DNA from: Gordonia oryzae
GTDB lineage: Bacteria > Actinomycetota > Actinomycetes > Mycobacteriales > Mycobacteriaceae
Assembly (NCBI RefSeq): GCF_003797185.1
Contig: NZ_RKMH01000009.1
Location: forward strand, 62,001 to 126,000
Reading direction: 5' to 3'
Length of the DNA: 64,000 nucleotides
The position numbers were made by a program, and so were the translations under genes. Numbering within the stretch: position 1 is the stretch's first letter; every line of letters begins with the position of its first letter. The notes under the pieces were generated by a model. It was not told where the DNA came from, did no database searches, and saw only the letters and a list, made by a program, of their open reading frames with translations. This document shows positions 37,112 to 44,057 of this stretch, in pieces.

Positions 37112-37534
37112 TCAGGCTCGCTGCGGTGGGGGCGGGGCGGCGATGTAGCCGGCCCGGGGTTGGTCGGCGTCGACGATCTCGGCCCCGAGCGGCAACAATG
37201 ACAGCGGCACCATCTTGAAACTAGCGATGCCCAGCGGGATGCCGATGATCGTCAGGCACAGCGCGATACCGGAGGTGATGTGCCCGATGGCCAGCCAGAT
37301 CCCGGCGAAGATCAGCCAGATGATGTTGCCGATGGTCGACGCCGCACCCGCCTGCGGTTTGCGCACGACGGTCCTCCCGAACGGCCACAGGGCGTAGTTG
37401 GCGATGCGGAAGGATGCGATGCCGAAGGGAATTGTGATGATCAGGATGCAGCAGATGATTCCGGCGACGACATACCCGATCGCCATCCAGAACCCGCAGA
37501 GCACCAACCAGATGATGTTGAGGAGTGTGCGCAT
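37112..37534 (-). CDS. YccF-family inner membrane protein
   Basis: A 140-residue protein from the ATG at 37534, made of two similar halves, LLNIIWLVLCGFWMAIGYV... and IGNIIWLIFAGIWLAIGHI..., each with two hydrophobic segments and the phrase IPFGIASF or IPLGIASF. This internal duplication is the DUF307/YccF build. Function unknown. Its stop is directly beside the SigK-type promoter of the next operon. Confidence 0.88.
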   Translation of the reverse strand: MRTLLNIIWLVLCGFWMAIGYVVAGIICCILIITIPFGIASFRIANYALWPFGRTVVRKPQAGAASTIGNIIWLIFAGIWLAIGHITSGIALCLTIIGIPLGIASFKMVPLSLLPLGAEIVDADQPRAGYIAAPPPPQRA

Positions 37535-37670
37535 ACGTCCATTGTCGGCTCTCGTGGGTGATCGTGGGCAACGTTGGGCAACCGCAGACCGCCGTCTCGG
37601 CGGATAGGGGACCGTGCGGAGTATGCCCGATCCCATGCGTGGTCTCGTCGGCCCTGGCTAACCTGTGCCC

Positions 37671-37925
37671 ATGGCCCCGGACGCCGAGCGTGCACGTGTC
37701 ACCATGTGGTGGGTCATCACCACCGTCGTTCTGGTGATCCGGCTGCTTGCGACGATCGCGGTGATCCTGCTCGCGCTCGGCTGGGCGGTTGCGGCGATCC
37801 GGGATTCGGTGCACAACATCTTCTTGTGGCCGGCCGTGGCGACTGCGGTCGCATTGCTGATCAGCACGTATCTCTACAGTTACCTGCGGGCGAGGTACCC
37901 GCGCCGCAACGCGTGGCTGCCGTAA
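37671..37925 (+). CDS. Small two-helix membrane protein, unknown function
   Basis: An 84-residue protein from the ATG at 37671 (a GTG lies two codons earlier). Two hydrophobic segments (residues ~13-42 and ~52-70) enclose the charged AIRDSVHN turn, and the C terminus is basic (YLRARYPRRNAWLP). No family recognised. It is divergent from yccF and 144 bp before the GAF regulator. Coding support is the sensible membrane topology and the actinobacterial codon pattern. Confidence 0.6.
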   Translation: MAPDAERARVTMWWVITTVVLVIRLLATIAVILLALGWAVAAIRDSVHNIFLWPAVATAVALLISTYLYSYLRARYPRRNAWLP

Positions 37926-38069
37926 CCCTCGGTCGCGGTAACCCTCGGTCGCGAGGATCCCTCGCGGTTGCATGAGATGTCGTTCGGGCCGATGACATGG
38001 CCGCCTGTAGCCCGCGTCACACCAGAGTTGGCATAATCGACCGCACAGAGGCACATCGAGAGAAGACCT

Positions 38070-39380
38070 ATGACCGAACTCGGCTCGTCGCGGATCCGGC
38101 GCGCCTACGAGGATTTCCTCTCCGGTACCACGCCGCCATCCGACGCGGTGCGCTCGGTGGTGCGCGAGTCGTGGTCGAGGTCGTTGTCGCGCGGGGTCGA
38201 TCCGATCCAGGCGCTGCCCGAGGACCACACCAGCGCGAGCATGACGATGGCCGAGTTCACGAGATACCGCGAGGCTCATCCGATCACGTCGGTGCGTCCG
38301 CTCGTGCAGTCGTTGATGCTCGACGACATCGCCGACTCCGGCGTCGTCGTCGCCCTCACCGATCAGGTCGGCCGACTGCTGTGGGTCGAGGGCAGCACCG
38401 ACGCCGTCGACCGTGCGAGCCAGATCAACTTCGTCGAGGGCTCGGTGTGGAGTGAGGACGTCGTCGGCACCAACGCCCCAGGCCTGGCGCTCGCGGTCGG
38501 CAAGGGTGTGCAGGTGATCGGCCCAGAACATTTCGCGGGTTCGGTGCAGGACTTCAGCTGTGCCGCCGCGCCCGTCCACGACCCGGTGACCGGACATGTC
38601 ATCGGCGTCATCGATGTCACCGGTGGCCGCGAGGTGGCTGCGCCGTTCGCCCTGGCCGCCGTCCGTTCGGTGGTGGCCGCAGTCGAACGCGAACTGCAGG
38701 CGCAGGCGGTCAACCTGGCCGACCCGGCGACCTTCGCATCTTCTGCGAGCGATGGCGATGCGCGGCTGACGGTGTTGGGCGACAACGGTTATCGATGGCA
38801 TCGGGGTAGTGATCCGGCCGGTGAGCGGACGCTGTCGCGCCGGCATGCCGAGATCCTGGTGCTGCTACAGGAGTATCCCGAGGGGCTCAACACCGAACAA
38901 CTGGCCATGCACCTGGCCGGCGACGCCATCGACCCGGTCACCGTGCGCGCCGAGATCTCGAGGCTGCGCCGTGATCTCGGCAACGATGTGGTCACCTCAC
39001 GGCCTTACCGCCTGACCATCGACATGACCTCCGACGTCGCCGACCTGCGCCGGCGTATCGCCGAGCGCGGCGAGCTGTCGCCGGTGATCGACGAACTCGG
39101 CCGCGGTGGATTGCTCGCGGAGTCGACGGCGCCGGGCATCACCGAGATCTTCGAGGTGGTCCGTGAGGATGTGCGGTCACGGGTGATCGCCGAGGGAGAA
39201 ATCGGGGCCCTGCGGACCTGGACGTCGTCGATCCACGGTCGCGATGATCTCCTCGCGTGGCGTCGACTCGAGCACCGTCTCCCCGTGGGACATCGCGACC
39301 GTGCCGTGGTGGGCGGGCGAATCAGGTTGCTGGACAAGCGGTATGGGGTCCAACCCGGTCCAACCCGGCCTGTGGCGTGA
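38070..39380 (+). CDS. GAF-domain transcriptional regulator upstream of aldehyde dehydrogenase
   Basis: A 436-residue regulator. RESWSRSLSRGVD and the GAF core FVEGSVWSEDVVGTNAPGLAL, HFAGSVQDFSCAAAPVHDPVTGHVIGVIDVTGG fit the AcoR-like sensor part (residues ~20-210). The middle has a winged-helix-like stretch (RRHAEILVLLQEYPEGLNTEQLAMHL, VTVRAEISRLRRDLG) instead of the AAA and Fis domains of classical AcoR. It precedes an exaC-type aldehyde dehydrogenase and DUF779, the usual context in Actinobacteria, so it probably activates them in response to an alcohol or aldehyde (inference). Confidence 0.85.
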   Translation: MTELGSSRIRRAYEDFLSGTTPPSDAVRSVVRESWSRSLSRGVDPIQALPEDHTSASMTMAEFTRYREAHPITSVRPLVQSLMLDDIADSGVVVALTDQVGRLLWVEGSTDAVDRASQINFVEGSVWSEDVVGTNAPGLALAVGKGVQVIGPEHFAGSVQDFSCAAAPVHDPVTGHVIGVIDVTGGREVAAPFALAAVRSVVAAVERELQAQAVNLADPATFASSASDGDARLTVLGDNGYRWHRGSDPAGERTLSRRHAEILVLLQEYPEGLNTEQLAMHLAGDAIDPVTVRAEISRLRRDLGNDVVTSRPYRLTIDMTSDVADLRRRIAERGELSPVIDELGRGGLLAESTAPGITEIFEVVREDVRSRVIAEGEIGALRTWTSSIHGRDDLLAWRRLEHRLPVGHRDRAVVGGRIRLLDKRYGVQPGPTRPVA

Positions 39381-39520
39381 GGCGTCCGAGGATGTGGCCA
39401 CTGCGCGTCATGGCCCCTTGTATGCATACGGATTCCACGCGGGCGGGCCACCGACCCAGCAACCACGGCGTGTCGCGCCGGATAGGTCGAAGCCGTATTC
39501 GCATCGTGCGGACCCCGGCT

Positions 39521-39697
39521 TCAGGGCCGCGTGCCGGGCATCGAACCGATGAGTAGCAGCGCCGCCGCGATGGTGGTCACGATGCATAGCACCACGACCA
39601 GTAGCCCGACGCCCAACGTGACGAGCGGGCGCGGATCAGGCTTGTCGCGAGCACCGGCCGTGCCGCGTTGCGCAGGGTCATCCTGAGCGAGAACCAT
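39521..39697 (-). CDS. Small single-span membrane protein
   Basis: A 58-residue product from the ATG at 39697: a polar head with AQDDPAQRGTAGARDKPDPR, then one hydrophobic span (about 27-52, LVTLGVGLLVVVLCIVTTIA). A good ribosome binding site (AGGAAGG) lies upstream. It is divergent from the aldehyde dehydrogenase gene. No family recognised. Confidence 0.55.
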   Translation of the reverse strand: MVLAQDDPAQRGTAGARDKPDPRPLVTLGVGLLVVVLCIVTTIAAALLLIGSMPGTRP

Positions 39698-39928
39698 CGT
39701 GGCACCACCTTCCTGGCGATTCCGTCTGCGCATTTCGAATATTGAATAAGAGTGGGGAAAGTCGATCATCTCGGCGCTGCGTGCTGTCCACGACTTGAGT
39801 ACCGCGAATTGTCCCTTGCACACCAGGGAATCGTCGCTGATTACTCCTTTCGGCTGACCCGACATCGGGCCCGGCGGTGAGTGGATCGGTCGGCTGACCA
39901 CGCGACCTGATGCGCTGTTTCGTGGCGA

Positions 39929-39966
39929 TGCAACGTTGCCGAACGTCACTGCAACGTGGCTGCAAC
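39929..39966. promoter_or_regulatory. Phased TGCAAC direct repeats upstream of the aldehyde dehydrogenase
   Basis: TGCAAC occurs at 39929, 39950 and 39961, spaced 21 and 11 bp, close to two and one helical turns. The first is part of the perfect palindrome GCAACGTTGC (39930-39939). Phased half-sites about 110-145 bp before the gene suit an activator such as the neighbouring GAF regulator (inference). Confidence 0.5.
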
Positions 39967-39982
39967 CACAGCACTCATACTC

Positions 39983-39998
39983 TGTGGAACAGATCACA
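39983..39998. promoter_or_regulatory. CRP/GlxR-like site
   Basis: TGTGGAACAGATCACA differs at one base from the CRP-family pattern TGTGA-N6-TCACA. It is 77 bp before the aldehyde dehydrogenase ATG. In Actinobacteria the cAMP receptor GlxR/Crp binds such sites; that it does so here is inferred. Confidence 0.55.
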
Positions 39999-40074
39999 CC
40001 AGCCGCCGTCGCGGCTCGGTGGGGCATCCCGCAATTGGCCGACGCCTGTTACTGCACTGAGGAGCTGGACACAC

Positions 40075-41598
40075 ATGACTGTTTACGCGAAGCCGGGTAC
40101 CGAGGGTTCGGTGATGAGCTTTGAGTCGCGTTACGACAACTGGATCGGTGGTCAGTGGACCCCGCCGGTGAAGGGGCAGTACTTCGAGAATCCGTCGCCG
40201 GTCGACGGCAAGACCTTCTGCGAAGTCGCCCGGTCGACCGCCGAGGACATCGATCTCGCACTCGACGCCGCGCACAAGGCCGCACCGCAGTGGGGCAAGA
40301 CTTCGGTTGCCGAACGTTCGCTGGTGCTGCTGCGCATCGCCGATCGTCTCGAGGAAAACCTCGAGAAGATCGCCGTCGCCGAGACCTGGGACAACGGCAA
40401 GGCGGTTCGCGAGACCCTCGCCGCCGACATCCCGCTGGCCATCGACCACTTCCGCTACTTCGCCGGCGCCCTGCGAGCTCAGGAGGGCTCGATCTCGGAG
40501 GTCGACGAGGACACCGTCGCCTACCACTTCCACGAGCCGCTCGGCGTGGTCGGTCAAATCATCCCCTGGAACTTCCCGATCCTCATGGCCGTGTGGAAGC
40601 TCGCCCCCGCGCTCGCCGCAGGAAACGCCGTCGTCCTCAAGCCGGCAGAGCAGACCCCCGCGTCGATCCTGTACGTCATGAGCCTGATCGCCGACCTGCT
40701 GCCCGCAGGCGTGATCAATATCGTCAACGGCTTCGGAGTGGAGGCGGGCAAGCCGCTCGCATCGAGCAACCGCATCCGCAAGATCGCCTTCACCGGCGAG
40801 ACCACCACCGGTCGCCTGATCATGCAGTACGCCTCGGAGAACCTGATCCCGGTCACCCTCGAACTCGGCGGCAAGAGCCCCAACATCTTCTTCAACGATG
40901 TGATGAGTGCCGACGACGGCTTCCTTGATCGTGCGCTCGAGGGCTTCTCGATGTTCGCGCTCAACCAAGGTGAGGTCTGCACCTGCCCGAGCCGCGCGCT
41001 CATCCAGGAGGACATCTACGACGACTTCATCGGCAAGGCCGTTGACCGCGTCTCGAAGATCAAGCAGGGCAACCCGCTCGACACCGACACCATGATGGGC
41101 GCCCAGGCCTCCAACGACCAGTTCGAGAAGATCAGCTCCTACCTGGCCATCGGTAAGGAAGAGGGCGCGAAGGTCCTCATCGGTGGCGAGCCGGCCGACC
41201 TCGGCGGCGACCTCTCGGGCGGCTACTACATCAAGCCGACGGTCTTCGACGGCCACAACAAGATGCGTATCTTCCAGGAGGAGATCTTCGGCCCGGTGCT
41301 GGCAGTGACCACCTTCAAGGACTACGCCGACGCCATCCACATCGCCAACGACACCCTCTACGGACTCGGTGCCGGCGTGTGGAGCCGTGACGGTGCCACC
41401 GCCTACCGTGCGGGCCGCGAGATCCAGGCCGGTCGTGTGTGGACCAACACCTACCACGACTACCCGGCTCACGCCGCCTTCGGTGGATACAAGCAGTCCG
41501 GCATCGGGCGCGAAACCCACCTGATGATGCTCGAGCACTACCAGCAGACCAAGAACCTCCTGGTCGGATACGCTCAGAGTGCGAAGGGATTCTTCTGA
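40075..41598 (+). CDS. NAD-dependent acetaldehyde-type aldehyde dehydrogenase
   Basis: A 507-residue aldehyde dehydrogenase from the ATG at 40075, with TGAGGAG 10 nt upstream. Catalytic residues: N166 (PWNFP), K189, E263 (LELGGKSP) and C302 (GEVCTCPSR). The C-terminal [12 protein letters not shown] and the short first domain resemble the ExaC/AcoD group that oxidises acetaldehyde from ethanol or other short aldehydes. The DUF779 gene directly downstream and the GAF regulator upstream are regular companions of that group. Its stop codon lies inside a 34-bp tandem repeat. Confidence 0.9.
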   Translation: MTVYAKPGTEGSVMSFESRYDNWIGGQWTPPVKGQYFENPSPVDGKTFCEVARSTAEDIDLALDAAHKAAPQWGKTSVAERSLVLLRIADRLEENLEKIAVAETWDNGKAVRETLAADIPLAIDHFRYFAGALRAQEGSISEVDEDTVAYHFHEPLGVVGQIIPWNFPILMAVWKLAPALAAGNAVVLKPAEQTPASILYVMSLIADLLPAGVINIVNGFGVEAGKPLASSNRIRKIAFTGETTTGRLIMQYASENLIPVTLELGGKSPNIFFNDVMSADDGFLDRALEGFSMFALNQGEVCTCPSRALIQEDIYDDFIGKAVDRVSKIKQGNPLDTDTMMGAQASNDQFEKISSYLAIGKEEGAKVLIGGEPADLGGDLSGGYYIKPTVFDGHNKMRIFQEEIFGPVLAVTTFKDYADAIHIANDTLYGLGAGVWSRDGATAYRAGREIQAGRVWTNTYHDYPAHAAFGGYKQSGIGRETHLMMLEHYQQTKNLLVGYAQSAKGFF

Positions 41599-41664
41599 TC
41601 CGGGACTTCGTCCGAATCGGGGATTCTTCTGATCCGGGACTTCGTCCGAATCGGGGATTCTTCT
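41586..41664. repeat. 34-bp tandem repeat, 2.3 copies, over the aldehyde dehydrogenase stop codon
   Basis: Copies start at 41586 and 41620, with a partial third from 41654 to 41664. Each unit contains TTCTTCTGATCCGGGACTTC, so the C-terminal codons and stop are duplicated, and each has a small GGACTTCGTCC stem-loop. The duplication lengthens the spacer to DUF779 (85 bp). Confidence 0.95.
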
Positions 41665-41683
41665 ACACCGAAGAGGTGCAACG

Positions 41684-42109
41684 ATGACCACCGAGCGCAA
41701 CATTCCTGATCGGGTGGTCGCCACAGACGCCGCCGTGCAGCTCCTGACCATGTTGTCGGAGCTGCACGGCGGACTCATGATCCACCAGTCCGGTGGATGC
41801 TGTGACGGTTCCGCCCCCATGTGCTATCCCGTCGGAGAGTACCGAGTGGGCCAGCGCGACGTGCTGGTCGGCGAGATCGATCTGCCCGAACCCATTCCGG
41901 CGGTAAGGGTCTGGATCAACGGCGATCAATTCGAACTGTGGAAACACACACAGTTGATCCTCGACGTGGTGCCCGGACGGGGCGCCGGATTCAGCCTTGA
42001 GTCTCCGGAAGGTGTGCGATTCCTCTCGCGGGCAAGGACTTTCAGCGACGAAGAGAATGCGGTGCTGTCGGCGAACCCCCCATTGACCGGCGCGGCGGTC
42101 GGTCTCTGA
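41684..42109 (+). CDS. DUF779 protein, partner of acetaldehyde dehydrogenase
   Basis: A 141-residue protein of the DUF779 family: MIHQSGGCCDGSAPMCYP is the conserved cysteine-rich core, followed by WINGDQFELWKHTQLILDVVPGRGAGFSLE. The CC and C residues could bind metal. It follows the aldehyde dehydrogenase and is a constant neighbour of that gene; a chaperone or accessory role is suspected in the family but not shown. The 278 bp downstream, to the convergent PIG-L gene, hold a TTGCGCAACAAG stretch (42231-42242) resembling part of the 41-bp element and no gene. Confidence 0.9.
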   Translation: MTTERNIPDRVVATDAAVQLLTMLSELHGGLMIHQSGGCCDGSAPMCYPVGEYRVGQRDVLVGEIDLPEPIPAVRVWINGDQFELWKHTQLILDVVPGRGAGFSLESPEGVRFLSRARTFSDEENAVLSANPPLTGAAVGL

Positions 42110-42387
42110 TTCTTCCTGCAACGTACCACTCGGCATTCGCCGTATCGAGAGGACGTCTGTCGGTCCTTCTGGGGAAGGTGAGAAACCGGGAGATTCGATG
42201 CTTGCCGCTGTTGTCGTCGAGTCGGTTGCGTTGCGCAACAAGTCCGCCAATGGCGATGGGATGGAGTCGAATAGCCCGAGGAAACGGGTAACGAACAGTC
42301 CCCGTGCTCGAACTCCCGAGTCTCGGATCGTCATGAACCCGTGATCGTCGGAAATCCTTGTGAACAACCAGGTGTGAAGCCTGGGCG

Positions 42388-43212
42388 TCAGCCCGCGTCG
42401 AGCCACCAGCCCCGCACCATACCGGGTGGCCGGCCGGGTTCGATGTAATGCTCGGCGCCGAAGGCGAGTCGAAACGACTCGACCGGCAAGGCCAGTAGTT
42501 GACGAACATCGCTTTGGCTGGCGTGGCAGGCCAACGCGTCGCGTTTGGCCGTCACGTCGTTGCCGAGGTCGACGGCCCAATGTAATTCGGCCTCCGGTGT
42601 GCCTATCGGATTCCCGTCGTCGCCCGCGGCATCCGGGTCGAATCCGTCGGCGTCGTCCTCGCCGGCGAGCCCCATCTCGGCGGCCATGACGAACAGCTGC
42701 CGCATGAGGTCACGATTCATCGTGACCTCCAGGTAGCGTGGTCGTTTGACGGCGAGTTCTGCTGCGGCGAGGGTGGTGTGGTGCAGCATGACATGATCGG
42801 GATGACCGTAGCCGCCATGCCAGTCGTATCCGACGACCACGTCGGCGCCCTCCTCGTCGAGGATGTCCGCCAGACGTCGAGCCGCCTCCTTGATGGGCGC
42901 GCGGGAGAAGACGCCATCGGTGCCGTTCTGGGTCCATCCGGTCATCCCCGAATCGGCGTAGCCGAGCCACGCCAGGCGCGTGGTGCCGGTGATTGCCGCC
43001 GACGACTCGGCTTCACCACGCCGTCTCGTCGCCACCGTTTCTCCCGGTCCGAGATCATCGGGCATGTCGCCATCGCCGTGCTCTCCCGGGTCACCGTCGG
43101 TGCAGTAGACGACAACCACCCGGTGCCCTTCGCGTGCTGCACGGATCATGCTGCCGGCAGTGGCCGTGGCCTCGTCGTCGGGATGGGCGTGGACGAAGAC
43201 AATGGTGCTCAT
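42388..43212 (-). CDS. PIG-L/LmbE-family deacetylase
   Basis: A 274-residue zinc deacetylase. Metal ligands appear in the N-terminal AHPDDE (residues 9-14) and in HGGYGHPDH near the middle; VVYCTDGD is a further family motif. Relatives include MshB and Mca of mycothiol metabolism and many N-acetylglucosaminyl-phosphatidylinositol-type deacetylases. The insert DADGFDPDAAGDDG and the C terminus do not clearly match MshB or Mca, so the substrate is left open. It is divergent from the Lrp gene by ~120 bp. Confidence 0.85.
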   Translation of the reverse strand: MSTIVFVHAHPDDEATATAGSMIRAAREGHRVVVVYCTDGDPGEHGDGDMPDDLGPGETVATRRRGEAESSAAITGTTRLAWLGYADSGMTGWTQNGTDGVFSRAPIKEAARRLADILDEEGADVVVGYDWHGGYGHPDHVMLHHTTLAAAELAVKRPRYLEVTMNRDLMRQLFVMAAEMGLAGEDDADGFDPDAAGDDGNPIGTPEAELHWAVDLGNDVTAKRDALACHASQSDVRQLLALPVESFRLAFGAEHYIEPGRPPGMVRGWWLDAG

Positions 43213-43332
43213 GCGCTACAGCATCTCAGGTCGGGGCATGGGGGCTCGTCGCAGTACGCTGCTGGTAGCACTGCCATGAACTCACACCCGAAGCGCGTGC
43301 TGGTGTGAGCGGAGATCCGGAAAGTTGTCACC

Positions 43333-43821
43333 ATGCCCAACGCCCAGCCGTCCGCCGCGGTGGATGCCATCGACGGGAGCATTCTGGCCGCGCTTGCCGA
43401 CGATCCACGAGCCACCGTGCTGGCGATTGCGGATCGGACGCAACTCTCGCGGAACACCGTGCAGGCCCGGCTGTCGAAGTTCGAGCAACGGGGAGTGCTG
43501 CGCTCCTTTGAGCGCAGCATCGATCCGGCGGCGCTCGGGTACCCGCTGACCGCATTCATCCTGACGAATGTCACCCAGAGCCAGTTGACGCCCATCGCTG
43601 ATGCGCTGAGTGAGGTTGCGGAGGTGGTCGAGGTCCACGGCCTCAGCGGGATCAGCGATTTGCTCGTGCATGTCGTCGCCCGCGACGCGGACGATCTGTA
43701 TCGAATCGCCGGTCAGATTCTCGACATACCGGGAGTCACGCGGACGACCACCGCACTCGTGATGCGGAAACTGGTCGACTATCGGGTCTCGGGGTTGCTG
43801 GAACGACTGATTGCGCAGTGA
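43333..43821 (+). CDS. Lrp/AsnC-family transcriptional regulator
   Basis: A 162-residue regulator: an N-terminal helix-turn-helix (IDGSILAALADDPRATVLAIADRTQLSRNTVQARLSKFEQRGVLRSF) and a C-terminal RAM/AsnC ligand domain (VHGLSGISDLLVHVVARDADDLYRI). GGAAAG precedes the ATG. It lies upstream of, and co-directional with, the orphan E1-like gene, so may control it in response to an amino acid or keto acid (inference). Confidence 0.92.
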   Translation: MPNAQPSAAVDAIDGSILAALADDPRATVLAIADRTQLSRNTVQARLSKFEQRGVLRSFERSIDPAALGYPLTAFILTNVTQSQLTPIADALSEVAEVVEVHGLSGISDLLVHVVARDADDLYRIAGQILDIPGVTRTTTALVMRKLVDYRVSGLLERLIAQ

Positions 43822-43869
43822 CTCTCCCGCCCTGCACCGGCGCCGGGGCGCAAGCGAGCGGGCCTAACG

Positions 43870-44050
43870 TCACAGCCGCCGCGCTGGCACGCAGGCGATT
43901 TCGACGCCGTTGCGCATACTGCTCACCGAGGAAGCCGCCATCGGCGGGGCGGTGTGCACAATGCTGAGGTTTCCCGCAGCCGCTTGATTGATGTGCGAGC
44001 CGGTGGTCGACTCATAGGTGAGTTCTGCACCCAGGAACCGGGTAAGGATG
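43870..44050 (-). other. Unassigned coding-like remnant antisense to the gap before the E1-like gene
   Basis: The 236-bp gap holds, on the minus strand, an open stretch of about 60 codons ending at TGA (43870-43872) that reads like protein (TSWGGILTRFLGAELTY, GSHINQAAAG, SIVHTAPPMAASSV, RNGVEIACVP) with mostly G/C third positions. No start codon with a ribosome binding site is present and its upstream end runs into the antisense of the E1 gene. It looks like the 3' end of a lost gene; the family is not recognised. Confidence 0.4.
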
Positions 44051-44057
44051 CCACCCC

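Noticed and set aside
37221-38846. 541-codon minus-strand reading frame across yccF, the small membrane gene and the GAF regulator
   Set aside because: It covers three well-supported genes and has no recognisable domain.
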